A stretch of DNA of 64,000 nucleotides from Luteimonas abyssi. Lineage in GTDB: Bacteria > Pseudomonadota > Gammaproteobacteria > Xanthomonadales > Xanthomonadaceae. Shown here piece by piece: positions 9,886-19,312 of the stretch. The stretch's first letter is position 1, and the number at the start of each line of letters is the position of its first letter. The DNA is taken from positions 1,709,321 through 1,773,320 of the forward strand of contig NZ_KQ759763.1 of the NCBI RefSeq assembly GCF_001482195.1, read 5' to 3'. The translations under genes and the position numbers were made by a program. The notes beneath the pieces were generated by a model. The model saw only the letters and a program-made list of their open reading frames with translations, was not told the origin of the DNA and ran no database searches.

Positions 9886-10997
9886 GCGCCGCAGCGCCGG
9901 TGCGGGTACTGATCGTCGACGACTCCGCCGTCGTACGCCAATTGCTGGGCGAAATGCTCGCCCGCGACCCGGGCATCGACGTGGTCGGCACCGCGGCCGA
10001 TCCCCTGATCGCGCGCGAGAAGATCCAGCGCCTGCGCCCGGACGTGCTCACCCTGGACATCGAGATGCCGCGCATGAGCGGACTCGAGTTTCTGGAGCAG
10101 CTGATGCGGATGCGCCCGATGCCGGTGGTGATGGTGTCGACACTGACCGAGCGCGGCGCGGCGGCCACGCTGCAGGCGCTGTCGCTGGGCGCGGTGGATG
10201 TGGTCGCCAAACCGAAGGCGTCGGTCGCCGCCGAATTCGAACGCTCGGCGGCGGACATCGTCGCGCGGGTCAAGCATGCCGCCAGGGCACGCATCCGGCC
10301 GGCCGTGCGCGGCGAGCCGACTCCGCCCGTATCCGTCCTCCCCGCCCGCACCCCCGTCATCCCCTCGGGACCGTCGGCAGTGCGTCCGATGCCGGCCACG
10401 GCGGCCGAGGGCGATGCACACCTGATCGCCCTCGGCGCATCGGCAGGCGGCACCGAGGCGTTGCGCGTGGTCCTGCAAGGACTGCCCGCGCACGCGCCCG
10501 CCGTGGTGCTGGCGCAACATCTTCCGGCGAACTTCAGCGCGGCGTTCGCCGAGCGGCTCGACCGCCATTCGGCGATGCACGTGCGCGAAGCGCGCGACGG
10601 CGAGGACATCCTGCCCGGTCACGCCTACATTCCCCCGGGCGGCCGCCACCTGGCGGTCGTGCGCCACGGTCGCGGCTGGCGCTGCGCGGTGGAGGACGGT
10701 CCACCGGTCAACCGGCACAAGCCGGCCGTGGACGTGCTGTTCCATTCGGTCGCCCGCCACGCCGGCGCGCGCGCCATCGGCGCCTTGCTGACCGGCATGG
10801 GCGACGACGGCGCCCGCGGCCTGCTCGCGATGCGCGTCGCAGGCGCCCGGACCCTGGTCCAGGACGAGGCGACGAGCGTGGTCTGGGGCATGCCGGGCGC
10901 GGCGATGCGACTGGGCGCGGCGGCCGATGCCCTGCCACTGGATGGCATCGCGTCGCGTCTGCTCGAGCTGTCGCGCCCGCACGCATCCGTGGCCTGA
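9882..10997 (+). CDS. cheB: CheB, response regulator and receptor methylesterase
   Basis: CheB removes receptor methyl esters when phosphorylated by CheA. The 371-residue product (GTG start overlapping the cheD stop) has a receiver domain with DD at 13-14, phosphoacceptor Asp59 and the switch Lys in AKPK. A Pro-rich linker of about 50 residues follows, then the methylesterase domain. Its Ser-His-Asp triad is visible in GASAGG (Ser187), LAQHLP and GMGDDGARG. The cheA, cheW and cheY genes needed to phosphorylate it are not in the window. Confidence 0.97.
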   Translation: MSAAAPVRVLIVDDSAVVRQLLGEMLARDPGIDVVGTAADPLIAREKIQRLRPDVLTLDIEMPRMSGLEFLEQLMRMRPMPVVMVSTLTERGAAATLQALSLGAVDVVAKPKASVAAEFERSAADIVARVKHAARARIRPAVRGEPTPPVSVLPARTPVIPSGPSAVRPMPATAAEGDAHLIALGASAGGTEALRVVLQGLPAHAPAVVLAQHLPANFSAAFAERLDRHSAMHVREARDGEDILPGHAYIPPGGRHLAVVRHGRGWRCAVEDGPPVNRHKPAVDVLFHSVARHAGARAIGALLTGMGDDGARGLLAMRVAGARTLVQDEATSVVWGMPGAAMRLGAAADALPLDGIASRLLELSRPHASVA

Positions 10998-11164
10998 CCG
11001 GCCCTCGGCCCGGCCGGCGTCCGGCTCGGAAGCCGACCCGCGGTTCCAGGCCGAGACGGCGAATTCATGCAGTGGCGGTGCAGCACGCATCGCGCGGCAC
11101 GACCATGCCGTCGCGCCACAGCATGCCGATGCAGCCGCGCGGGAACCCGCCCGCTCACGCCCCA

Positions 11165-12118
11165 TCAGCGACGGAACAGGTGCCTCGGGACCCACCACAG
11201 GTAGACGATCATCCCGATCAATTCCACCAGCGATTGCACCACGACGACCACCGCGGCGACCGACCACGCCTCCGGCAGTGCCAGTGCCAGCGGCAGCACC
11301 AGGAACGAGTTGCGCGTACCCATGCTGAAGCACAGGGTCCGGCCGTGGGACGCGGGCAGCCGGAGCAACCACGCGATACCCCGTGCCGCGAGCGCCACCA
11401 GCAGCAGGAATGCCGCGAACGCCGGCACCACCGTCGGCAACACGGCGACGGCATCGAACACCGCGGCCACCTGGGCGCCCGCGATGAGGAACACCACGGT
11501 CGCCAGCAATGGAACAGGCGCCCATCCCAGCCGTTCTCTCACCGCCAGCCGCCCGACGTCCCGCCCCATCCAGCGCTCGGTGACGGCCGCGGCCAGCAGC
11601 GGTCCGATCACGATGCCGACCGCGATGGACAGGTGCGCCGGCGACAGGTCCGGCGCGACCGCCCCACCCGGCGACCACCACAGATAAACCGGCAGCAGCA
11701 CCAACTGCAGCACGAGATTCAGGGGCGTGATCGCCATGGCGCGCGAGGTGTCTCCGCCACCGAGCTGGGCGAACGTGACGAACCAGTCCGTGCACGGCAC
11801 CAACAGCACCAGCAGCACGCCCAACCGCAACGCGGGATCGGGCGGAAGCCACTGCACCAGGAAGAATGCGATCGCCGGAATCACGATGAAATTCCCGCTC
11901 ACCACCGCCACGACGAAGCGGCGGTCGCGGAAGGCGTCGCGAAGCTGCAGCAAGGGCACCTGCACGAACGTCGCGTACAACAGGACGGCCAGCATCGGCC
12001 ACACCAGCAGCGAGAACGCGTCGCGCACGGTCGGAAATGCCGAACCGATGGCGAGTCCCGCGGCGACGGCGACGAGATACCACCACACTTGGTGCCGCTC
12101 GAGCTGGGTGCGTGTCAT
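11165..12118 (-). CDS. BASS/ACR3-superfamily transporter
   Basis: The 317-residue product has about ten hydrophobic helices and the layout of the bile acid:sodium symporter/ACR3 arsenite exporter superfamily. The motif PCTDWFVTFAQLGGGD in helix 4 and the polar GTRNS segment in helix 9 resemble the crossover motifs of that superfamily. The start MTRTQLERHQ (ATG 12118) was preferred; the frame extends upstream to 12286 but that part overlaps the likely promoter of the divergent ligase gene. No arsR, arsC or other arsenic gene is adjacent, so the substrate is uncertain. It converges on cheB. Confidence 0.8.
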   Translation of the reverse strand: MTRTQLERHQVWWYLVAVAAGLAIGSAFPTVRDAFSLLVWPMLAVLLYATFVQVPLLQLRDAFRDRRFVVAVVSGNFIVIPAIAFFLVQWLPPDPALRLGVLLVLLVPCTDWFVTFAQLGGGDTSRAMAITPLNLVLQLVLLPVYLWWSPGGAVAPDLSPAHLSIAVGIVIGPLLAAAVTERWMGRDVGRLAVRERLGWAPVPLLATVVFLIAGAQVAAVFDAVAVLPTVVPAFAAFLLLVALAARGIAWLLRLPASHGRTLCFSMGTRNSFLVLPLALALPEAWSVAAVVVVVQSLVELIGMIVYLWWVPRHLFRR

Positions 12119-12222
12119 CCGCGAATGGTAAGTCCATGCAGCACCGAGCAGCGCGGACGCCATGGCGAAATCCACATGTTTTGCGGCGCTGCGGCGAACG
12201 TGCGATCGCACCGCATCGCGCC

Positions 12223-12251
12223 TTGCGGCGACCTGGTGCCTATGCTCCAAT
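12223..12251 (+). promoter_or_regulatory. Possible sigma-70-type promoter of the first acyl-CoA ligase gene
   Basis: TTGCGG (12223-12228), a 17-base spacer and TCCAAT (12246-12251), about 65 bases before the start codon. The element matches are modest. The stretch resembles the promoter proposed for rpfB at 26900-26928 in both position and flanking bases, which is the main support. Confidence 0.4.
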
Positions 12252-12315
12252 CCGGCGAGGATCGCGGATTGCAATCCGAAAACCAAAAAAAACTACACAG
12301 GGAGAGGGAGCGGTG

Positions 12316-13998
12316 ATGATCGAGCGTCCGTGGCTGAAGAGTTATCCCGCAGGTGTGCCGGAACAGATCGACCCCGAGGAGTTCCCCTCCATTGTCGCGG
12401 TCCTGCAGGCATCACTCGAGCGTTACCGTGATCGCCCTGCGTTCTCCCACATGGGCCGTTCGATCACTTACGCCGAGGTCGACGCGTACAGCCGTCAGTT
12501 CGCCGCGTACCTGCTCAACGAGCTGAAGCTCAAGAAGGGCGATCGCGTCGCGATCATGATGCCCAACTGCCTGCAGTATCCGATCGCGACCTTCGGCGTG
12601 CTGCGCGCCGGCTTGACCGTGGTCAACACCAATCCGCTCTACACCGCACGCGAGCTCAAGCATCAGCTCGTCGACTCCGGCGCCACCGCCATCCTGGTCC
12701 TCGACAACTTCGGCAAGACCGTGCAGGAGGTGCTGTCCGCCACCCAGGTCAAGCACATCGTCACCACCGGGCTCGGCGACATGCTGCCGTTCCCCAAGGG
12801 CGCCATCGTCAACTTCGTGCTCAAACACGTGAAGAAGATGGTGCCGGCCTACGATCTGCCCGGCAATGTGCGTTTCCGCGACACGCTGCGGATCGGCCAG
12901 AAGCACGCACTGCCCGATGTCGACATCGACGCCGAAAGCATCGCTTTCCTTCAGTACACCGGCGGCACCACGGGCCTGTCCAAGGGCGCCATGCTGACCC
13001 ACCGCAACCTGGTGGCGAACATGCAGCAGGCGTCGTCGTGGATCGGCACCAATGCACGCCTGGGCGAGGAAGTGATCGTCACCGCGCTGCCGCTCTACCA
13101 CATCTTCGCGTTGACGGCGAATTGCCTGGTCTTCATGAAGTTCGGCGGCCACAACCACCTGATCACCAATCCGCGCGACATGCCCGGCTTCGTGAAGGAG
13201 CTCAGCAAGATCCCCTTCACCGCCATCACCGGTGTCAACACGCTGTTCAACGGGCTGCTCAATACACCGGGCTTCGACAAGATCGATCTCTCGCACCTCA
13301 CCCTGTCGCTGGGCGGCGGGACCGCCGTGCAGCGTTCGGTCGCCGACCGTTGGAAGCAGGTGACCGGCTGCACCCTGGTCGAGGCCTACGGCCTGACGGA
13401 GACCTCACCGGCCGCATGCATCAATCCGATGAACCTCACCGAGTACAACGGTTCGATCGGCCTGCCGGTGTCGTCCACCGATGCCTGCGTCATGGGGCCT
13501 GACAACGAACGCCTGCCCACCGGCGAGATCGGCGAACTCTGCCTGCGCGGACCGCAGGTCATGAAGGGCTATTGGAACCACCCGGAAGAAACCGCCAAGA
13601 TCATCGACGAGCAGGGCTGGCTGCACACCGGCGACATGGCGCGGATGGACGAGAACGGATTCTTCTACGTCGTCGACCGCAAGAAGGACATGGTGCTCGT
13701 CTCGGGCTTCAACGTGTATCCGAACGAAATCGAAGACGTCATCTCCGGACTGCCCGGCGTGCTCGAGGTCGCGGCGCTGGGCGTGCCCGACGAGAAGTCC
13801 GGCGAGGCGGTCAAGGTCGTCATCGTCAAGAAGGACCCGAACCTCACCGAGGAGCAGGTCAAGGCCTACGCCCGCGAGAACCTCACGGGCTACAAGCAGC
13901 CCAGGCACGTGGAATTCCGCTCCGAACTGCCCAAGAGCAACGTCGGCAAGATCCTGCGCCGCGAACTTCGCGAAGAAGCCAAGGCCAAAGCGTCCTGA
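12316..13998 (+). CDS. RpfB/FadD-like long-chain acyl-CoA ligase, paralog 1
   Basis: The enzyme would activate fatty acids to acyl-AMP and then acyl-CoA. The 560-residue product has the ANL-superfamily motifs YTGGTTGLSKGA (P-loop), EAYGLTETSP, GWLHTGD and SNVGKILRREL with the catalytic Lys. It is the same length as rpfB at 26992 and roughly three-quarters identical by eye, so the window holds two paralogs. GTG 12313 immediately precedes ATG 12316; the ribosome site GGGAGAGGGAG serves either. It lies upstream of the carrier-protein operon at 14215 but is separated from it by 216 bases containing a strong hairpin, so membership of that operon is uncertain. DSF turnover or ordinary beta-oxidation are both plausible roles. 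Confidence 0.92.
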   Translation: MIERPWLKSYPAGVPEQIDPEEFPSIVAVLQASLERYRDRPAFSHMGRSITYAEVDAYSRQFAAYLLNELKLKKGDRVAIMMPNCLQYPIATFGVLRAGLTVVNTNPLYTARELKHQLVDSGATAILVLDNFGKTVQEVLSATQVKHIVTTGLGDMLPFPKGAIVNFVLKHVKKMVPAYDLPGNVRFRDTLRIGQKHALPDVDIDAESIAFLQYTGGTTGLSKGAMLTHRNLVANMQQASSWIGTNARLGEEVIVTALPLYHIFALTANCLVFMKFGGHNHLITNPRDMPGFVKELSKIPFTAITGVNTLFNGLLNTPGFDKIDLSHLTLSLGGGTAVQRSVADRWKQVTGCTLVEAYGLTETSPAACINPMNLTEYNGSIGLPVSSTDACVMGPDNERLPTGEIGELCLRGPQVMKGYWNHPEETAKIIDEQGWLHTGDMARMDENGFFYVVDRKKDMVLVSGFNVYPNEIEDVISGLPGVLEVAALGVPDEKSGEAVKVVIVKKDPNLTEEQVKAYARENLTGYKQPRHVEFRSELPKSNVGKILRRELREEAKAKAS

Positions 13999-14024
13999 CC
14001 TCCGGGCACGCCGGCAATGCGACG

Positions 14025-14048
14025 GCGGCACGCCCGGGGGCGTGCCGC
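14025..14048 (+). terminator. Terminator-like hairpin after the first acyl-CoA ligase
   Basis: A 9-bp perfect stem (14025-14033 with 14040-14048) with a GC loop lies 26 bases after the stop codon. The T-rich tract follows only about ten bases later (14058-14070), so termination efficiency is uncertain. Confidence 0.5.
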
Positions 14049-14095
14049 ACATCTCAGTTTTGAAATTTTTCCCTCCCATACCTCCCCGCACGGTT

Positions 14096-14115
14096 GCCGA
14101 CATGGAATAGTCGGC
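14096..14115. promoter_or_regulatory. Inverted repeat upstream of the di-iron oxygenase operon, possible operator
   Basis: GCCGAC (14096-14101), an 8-base spacer and GTCGGC (14110-14115) form a perfect dyad about 100 bases before the oxygenase start. Size and spacing suit a dimeric regulator, but no regulator gene is adjacent. Confidence 0.35.
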
Positions 14116-14214
14116 TGCACCGGCACGCGGCGTCGCTGAAGGCGTCGCGGACCCGGCACAGGAAGATCCAGACGGGCGCCCGCAAGCCCGCATCCAAACC
14201 AGGGAGGGAATCAG

Positions 14215-15138
14215 ATGTTTCCGGACAACGGCGCCGAAGGCGTGGCCGTCGATCTGAGCAGGATCGACGAGGATCCCGTATTCGCATCGCGTGTCGAGCA
14301 GTTGATCAAGCTGTCGCGCGAGCGGCACGTCAACAGCTTCTCGCAGATCGAATGGCCCGAGTCCATTCCCGACGACGAATGGTGGCTGCCACCCGAGTTG
14401 CTGAGCGTGCACGGCACCGAGCACGCCGCCGCGCTGTCGGAACGACAGCTCAAGCTGCTGTCGAAGTGGGAGTGCATCAACGCCTTCAGCCTCAATGTCG
14501 AGGGCGAGCGCGAACTGATCAACATGCTGTCCGCACGCCTGTATGCGCCGGACCTGCCCGAGATCGAGCACTACATCCATCACTTCATCGACGAAGAGAA
14601 CAAGCACCTCTGGTTCTTCGGCGAGTTCTGCCGGCGCTACGGCGGCAAGATCTACTCCAGCAAGAAGATGGGCGTCGCCGACGAGCGCTTCGGCAAGGAG
14701 ATGGAATTCTTCCTGCTGTTCGCACGCATTTTCATCTTCGAGGAGATCGGCGGGTACTACAACGTCATCGCAGGCGGCGACACCCGCGTCTCGCCATTCG
14801 TCCGTCTGATCCATCAGATCCACCACGCCGACGAGGCGCGCCACATCACGTTCGGGCGCGCGGTGCTGACGCAGAGCAAATCGATCGCGTTCGCCGCCAG
14901 TCCGGCCGCGGAATGCGAGGCGGCCATCGCCCACTTGCAGCGTTTCGTGCAGATTTCGATCGAGGCGCTCTACCAGCCCGCGATGTACCGCGACAGCGGC
15001 ATCGCCGGCGGCGTGGCCCTGCGCCGCGCCCTGCTCGCAGATCCCGCGCGGCGCGACCATCACGCCTCGGCGCTGCTGAAGCGCCCGCTGAAGTTCATGG
15101 CCGGCATCGGCATTCCACTGGAGGCCAACCCCGCATGA
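14215..15138 (+). CDS. AurF-like non-heme di-iron N-oxygenase family protein
   Basis: The 307-residue product is helical and soluble. It carries the seven-ligand pattern of p-aminobenzoate N-oxygenase AurF: a Glu near 96-100, E128NKH131, a Glu at 176 or 177 in FEEIGG, and H203xxxE207xxH210 in QIHHADEARH. AurF-type enzymes oxidise amines to hydroxylamine, nitroso or nitro groups; relatives act on carrier-bound or small-molecule substrates. The start has a strong ribosome site (GGGAGGG). Its stop overlaps the start of the carrier protein gene (ATGA), a tight coupling that hints at a carrier-tethered substrate, which is inference. A hydroxylase or desaturase role on an acyl chain is the alternative. 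Confidence 0.85.
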   Translation: MFPDNGAEGVAVDLSRIDEDPVFASRVEQLIKLSRERHVNSFSQIEWPESIPDDEWWLPPELLSVHGTEHAAALSERQLKLLSKWECINAFSLNVEGERELINMLSARLYAPDLPEIEHYIHHFIDEENKHLWFFGEFCRRYGGKIYSSKKMGVADERFGKEMEFFLLFARIFIFEEIGGYYNVIAGGDTRVSPFVRLIHQIHHADEARHITFGRAVLTQSKSIAFAASPAAECEAAIAHLQRFVQISIEALYQPAMYRDSGIAGGVALRRALLADPARRDHHASALLKRPLKFMAGIGIPLEANPA

Positions 15139-15380
15139 GCGTCCACACCGCGAGTCTCGACACGCTGCGCGAGTGGTTGCTGGAAAAGCATCCCGACATC
15201 GCCCACATCGACGATGACGCCGACCTGTTCGAGATGAAGCTGATCGACTCGATCAACTTCGTCGAGTACATCCTGATCATCGAAGAACTCATCGATCGCG
15301 AGATTCCGGTCACGCCCGACCTGATCCCCCGCACCGCCACGCTCGCGCGGGTCCGCGACAACTTTCTCGCCCTGACCTGA
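15135..15380 (+). CDS. Free-standing acyl/peptidyl carrier protein
   Basis: The 81-residue acidic helical protein has the phosphopantetheine attachment motif IDSINF with Ser39, followed by a typical carrier helix (VEYILIIEELIDREIPV). It starts inside the oxygenase stop codon (ATGA overlap). It is too divergent to be the fatty acid synthase AcpP and has none of the fab genes nearby. In this setting it most likely receives an amino acid or acyl group from the adenylation protein encoded at 17570 and presents it to the oxygenase and reductase. The gene is shorter than most annotated genes and could be missed by automatic callers. Confidence 0.9.
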   Translation: MSVHTASLDTLREWLLEKHPDIAHIDDDADLFEMKLIDSINFVEYILIIEELIDREIPVTPDLIPRTATLARVRDNFLALT

Positions 15381-15474
15381 GCGCGTCCCCAAACGGATTC
15401 CGGGCCGGGCACGACGTCCGGCCTCCCTGTCGCCGCAGCCGCGGCAGGACTGCCCACACCGACAAGGAGTTCAC

Positions 15475-17553
15475 GTGAACCGCTTCGAACACCGCAGCCT
15501 CGAGACCCGTCACTTCGAAACCCGCGACCCGCGTTCGATCGCCGTGCCCGATGCGGTGGCGCCGATCCTGTTGACCGGTGCGACCGGCTTCCTCGGCGGC
15601 CATTTCCTGCTGCATCGGATCGAATGGCCCGGCACGGTCTACGCACTGGTTCGCGGCGATTCGCCGCAACAGGCGCGTGCCCGCCTTTACGCACACCTCG
15701 CCGAATGCGCCGCCTCGTACCAGCGCGCCCTGCCCAAGGCATTGCTCGACGCACGCCTGCAGGTGCTCGTCGGCGACATCACCCTGCCCGATTGCGGATT
15801 GGACCCGCGCGCCGTCCAGACGCTGCGCGATGCCGACATCAGCGGCTTCTGGCACTGCGCGGCGAGCCTCAAGTTCGAGGACCGGCACCGCCGCGAAATC
15901 ATGGAGCAGAACGCCGACGGCACCCGCCACATGCTCGAACTGTTCCGGAAGACATGCGCATCGCGTACCGCCGGTGCGCCGGCCGAGTTCGTCCACGTGT
16001 CCACCGCCTATACCGCGGGCAAGACCCAGGGCGACATCGACGAAGTCCGTCATTCGCTGGACCGCGAGTACAACAACGTCTACGAAGAGAGCAAGAACAT
16101 CGCCGAGAACTCGGTCATCGACTTCTGCGACGCGCACGCGTTCTCCTACCGCATCCTTCGCCCGACCGCGGTGATGGGCCCGCGTGCCAGCCACCACAGC
16201 GGGACCACGCGCTTCGGCGTCTACGGCTTCACCAAGGAAGTATTCCGGCTGCGCGAGACCCTGGTCAAACTCAAGCATCCGCTCGAACTGCTGGGCAAGC
16301 CGCGCGCATCGATGAACCTGACCCCGGTCGACGAATGCGTCTACGACATGATGCACATGGCCGCGACGGGCTTCGGCGGGCGTCGATTCTTCCACCTCTG
16401 CAATCCGGAGGGGGTCAACATGGAGAAGCTGATCGGGATGGTCGACCGCAAGACCGGCACCGAGCGCCTGGCGTTCGTCTACGAACGCGGCCCCGACAGC
16501 AGTCCGCTGCAGGAACTGTTCGACGAGCGCACCAAGTTCTACGCCGGTTACTACAACGCGGAGAAGCGGTTCCTGCGTGCCGCGTCGCCGCAGCCGCAAC
16601 TGGACTGGGACGACGTCGACCGTTATGTCGCCTCGTTCCTCACCGAACTCGAGCAGGAGGAAGCCGGTGGCGTGGGGTTCCGGCCGCAGACGATCTCCGC
16701 GCGCGACGGGGTGTCGCTGAGGGTGTTCTCGTGCGGCAATCCCACCCTGCCCCCGCTGGTCCTGGCCAACGCCTACGGCATGCCCGCCGAATTCATGTGG
16801 CCACTCGCCCAGCGCCTGCAGGAACACTTCCATGTGCTCACCTGGGAATGCCGCTGGGTGCCGGGCCTGGACCACGCCTTCGATCCGGAAGCCTGCGGTT
16901 CGATCGTGCATGCGCAGGACATGATCGACGTACTCAAGGCACTCGGCGTGGGCCGGGCGAGCGTGGCCGGCTGGAGCAGCGGCGCGCAGGTGGCGCTGCG
17001 TGCGCTGGGCACGTTCCCGGACCGGCTCCAGGCCGGTGTCCTGCTCAACCCGGGCGTCTCGATCTCGCCGTCGGAAACGGTCCGGGTCACCCGCTTCGAA
17101 TCCGGAATCCGCTCGCTGTTCGACAAGATCGCCGGCAACTACCGGATGGCCGAGAAGTACTGCGAGCTGATCTACGGCGCCGCCAGCACCGATGCCGGCG
17201 ACACGAAGATGTTGAGCACCATCCTCACCAGCACCGACCCCTACCTGCTCTACATGACCAGCATGCCGTTCCGCACCGCGGAATCGCTCTACCGCTACGC
17301 CAACATGATGCGCACCCTCTTCGCCGAGCGTCCCGACGCCTGGACCCAGGACGTGACGCAGCCGGTGCTGGTCTACGTCGGCGACGAGGATGTGGTCACC
17401 CATCCCGACATCGGCAAGGCCTTGTGCGCTGGCCTGCGCCAGGGCGAACTCCACCACGATCCGGAAGGCGACCACTTCGCCCACTACTACGAGCAACGCA
17501 TCGCCGACATGATCCGCGGCGCGCTGGCTGTCGATCAGCAGAACGCCGCCTGA
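15475..17553 (+). CDS. Thioester reductase fused to alpha/beta-hydrolase
   Basis: The 692-residue product starts at GTG 15475, six bases after AAGGAG. Residues 1-390 form a short-chain dehydrogenase of the male-sterility/thioester-reductase type, with the NAD(P) loop GATGFLGG (about 34-41) and an active-site YxxxK-like pair in YEESK (203-207). Such domains release a carrier-bound thioester as aldehyde or alcohol. Residues about 400-690 are an alpha/beta-hydrolase with nucleophile elbow GWSSG (Ser501), an acid in VGDEDV and a His in EGDHFAH. The fusion of the two activities in one chain is unusual. It lies 94 bases after the carrier gene and 16 bases before the adenylation gene. Confidence 0.88.
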   Translation: MNRFEHRSLETRHFETRDPRSIAVPDAVAPILLTGATGFLGGHFLLHRIEWPGTVYALVRGDSPQQARARLYAHLAECAASYQRALPKALLDARLQVLVGDITLPDCGLDPRAVQTLRDADISGFWHCAASLKFEDRHRREIMEQNADGTRHMLELFRKTCASRTAGAPAEFVHVSTAYTAGKTQGDIDEVRHSLDREYNNVYEESKNIAENSVIDFCDAHAFSYRILRPTAVMGPRASHHSGTTRFGVYGFTKEVFRLRETLVKLKHPLELLGKPRASMNLTPVDECVYDMMHMAATGFGGRRFFHLCNPEGVNMEKLIGMVDRKTGTERLAFVYERGPDSSPLQELFDERTKFYAGYYNAEKRFLRAASPQPQLDWDDVDRYVASFLTELEQEEAGGVGFRPQTISARDGVSLRVFSCGNPTLPPLVLANAYGMPAEFMWPLAQRLQEHFHVLTWECRWVPGLDHAFDPEACGSIVHAQDMIDVLKALGVGRASVAGWSSGAQVALRALGTFPDRLQAGVLLNPGVSISPSETVRVTRFESGIRSLFDKIAGNYRMAEKYCELIYGAASTDAGDTKMLSTILTSTDPYLLYMTSMPFRTAESLYRYANMMRTLFAERPDAWTQDVTQPVLVYVGDEDVVTHPDIGKALCAGLRQGELHHDPEGDHFAHYYEQRIADMIRGALAVDQQNAA

Positions 17554-17569
17554 GCGGAGCACCGACGCC

Positions 17570-19312
17570 GTGACCACGACCAGCGCCGTCCAGTACGTCG
17601 TCGACGCCGCCGCACGCGGGCCGCACCGGCCCGCGTTGTGGGTGGACGGCGAATCGTTCACCTACCGGCAACTCATGGCGCATGCCCACCGGCTCGCCCG
17701 GGAATTGCGCGATGTGGCGGGCCCGGTCTGCGCGACGCTCGGCGAGCGCAGCCTGACCGCGTACTGCGCACCGCTGGCATGCATGCTCGCGGGCAAGATC
17801 CACGTGCCGTTGGGGGCCAGCTTTCCCCAGGCGCGCATGCTCGACATCCTGCAGCGCACCGCGCCTGTCTGCGTGATCGCCGACACGGCCAACACCGACG
17901 TGGCACAGGCACTGCTGGACGCGCTCGAGGCCGCGCCCGGGCAGGCGACCCGGCCCGTGCTGATCGTCCCGGACGCCTGGTACGCCGCCGATGAAGGCTC
18001 CGGCGGTACCGGCGAAGACGACGCCGCGAACACACCCGGCACATTCGCCGAGCCGGACGCGCACCCTGCCGCAGTCGCCGCCACCGCCTCCCCGGACGCC
18101 CGCCGCCCCGAGGCGGCCACCATCGCGGACACGGTCTCCGGCCTGCCGGTATCCGACGACGCGATCGCCTACGTACTGTTCACCTCCGGCAGCACCGGAC
18201 GCCCGAAGGGCGTCGCCGTCGGCCATGCGGCGCTGCGCGCTTATGTGGAGACGGTGCTCGCACGCTATCCGGAGCTCGACGCGCAGCAGCGTTGCACGCA
18301 GTTCTTCGAGCCCACCTTCGACTTGTCCATGCACGACATGTTCGTGACCTGGGCTGCAGGCGCGTGCCTGTACAGCGTGCCGAAGTCCGCACTGCTGATG
18401 CCGACCGACTTCGTCAACGCGCATCGCCTGACCGTCTGGTTCTCCGTGCCCTCGCTCGCGGCCACGTTGCAGCGCTACCGGCTTCTCGGGCAGGACACGT
18501 TCCCGACGCTGAGGCTGGCCCTGTTCTGCGGTGAAGCCCTGCCCGGCCCGCTGGCGGACGCGTGGCGGATGGCCGCACCGCACGCGCGTTGCGAGAACAT
18601 CTACGGCCCGACCGAAGCCACGATCGCCTGCACCGGCCATCCGTTCGGCTCCACGGACGCGCCGCATGCCGTCGTTCCGATCGGCACCGCATTCGCCGGC
18701 ATGGAGATCGCCGTCGTGGATGCGGAGGGCACGCCCTGCGCCCGCGGCACCGATGGCGAGCTCTGGCTCGGCGGAAGGCAATTGGCGTTCGGGTACTGGC
18801 AGGATGCGAAGCAGACCGACGAACGCTTCGTCGAGAACACACTGCCCGGGCACGCGGCCACGCGCTGGTACCGGACCGGCGACCTCGCGCGCATCGACAC
18901 CGAGGGCACCGCGCACTACCGGGGACGCCTGGATCGTCAGATCAAACTCCGCGGCTATCGGATCGAACTTCAGGAAATCGAGGCTCACCTGCGCACCGCC
19001 TGCGCCGCGCGGACGGCGCCGGCGGAGGTCGCGGTGGTCGCCATCGCCCCTGGCCCCGGCGAACCCGCGACAGGTATCGCCGCCTTCGTGGTGCAGGATG
19101 GATTCGACGCGGGCGCGACGCTCGCCACGATGAAGCAGCGCGTGCCCGCCTACATGGTCCCGGACCAGATCCATGCGTTGGAGACCCTGCCGCTCAACAG
19201 CAATGGCAAGATCGATTACCCGGCGCTGGCCGCGCATGTGCGGAGTACGCCCGCCACGCCGCGCCGTCGGCGAAGGCCGGACACGACCACCACCAGCGAG
19301 GCCCCGCAATGA
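17570..19312 (+). CDS. Stand-alone amino acid adenylation protein (DltA/NRPS A-domain-like)
   Basis: The 580-residue product (GTG start) carries the adenylation core motifs in order: A3 TSGSTGRPKG (about 204), A4 FDLSMHDM, A5 YGPTEAT, A7 YRTGDLA, A8 DRQIKLRGYRIE and A10 NSNGKIDY with the catalytic Lys. The Asp of A4, which binds the alpha-amino group in NRPS A-domains, is present, favouring an amino acid substrate. No carrier or condensation domain is attached, so it should load the free carrier at 15135. Residues about 138-196 form an Ala/Pro/Thr-rich, probably disordered insertion before A3 that the family normally lacks. The C-terminal tail is Arg/Thr-rich. Its stop overlaps the HIT gene start. 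Confidence 0.88.
   Translation: MTTTSAVQYVVDAAARGPHRPALWVDGESFTYRQLMAHAHRLARELRDVAGPVCATLGERSLTAYCAPLACMLAGKIHVPLGASFPQARMLDILQRTAPVCVIADTANTDVAQALLDALEAAPGQATRPVLIVPDAWYAADEGSGGTGEDDAANTPGTFAEPDAHPAAVAATASPDARRPEAATIADTVSGLPVSDDAIAYVLFTSGSTGRPKGVAVGHAALRAYVETVLARYPELDAQQRCTQFFEPTFDLSMHDMFVTWAAGACLYSVPKSALLMPTDFVNAHRLTVWFSVPSLAATLQRYRLLGQDTFPTLRLALFCGEALPGPLADAWRMAAPHARCENIYGPTEATIACTGHPFGSTDAPHAVVPIGTAFAGMEIAVVDAEGTPCARGTDGELWLGGRQLAFGYWQDAKQTDERFVENTLPGHAATRWYRTGDLARIDTEGTAHYRGRLDRQIKLRGYRIELQEIEAHLRTACAARTAPAEVAVVAIAPGPGEPATGIAAFVVQDGFDAGATLATMKQRVPAYMVPDQIHALETLPLNSNGKIDYPALAAHVRSTPATPRRRRRPDTTTTSEAPQ

Noticed and set aside
11165..12118. Assignment of the transporter as an arsenite exporter (acr3)
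   Set aside because: The fold matches the superfamily, but there is no neighbouring ars gene and the motifs are not specific enough to name the substrate.
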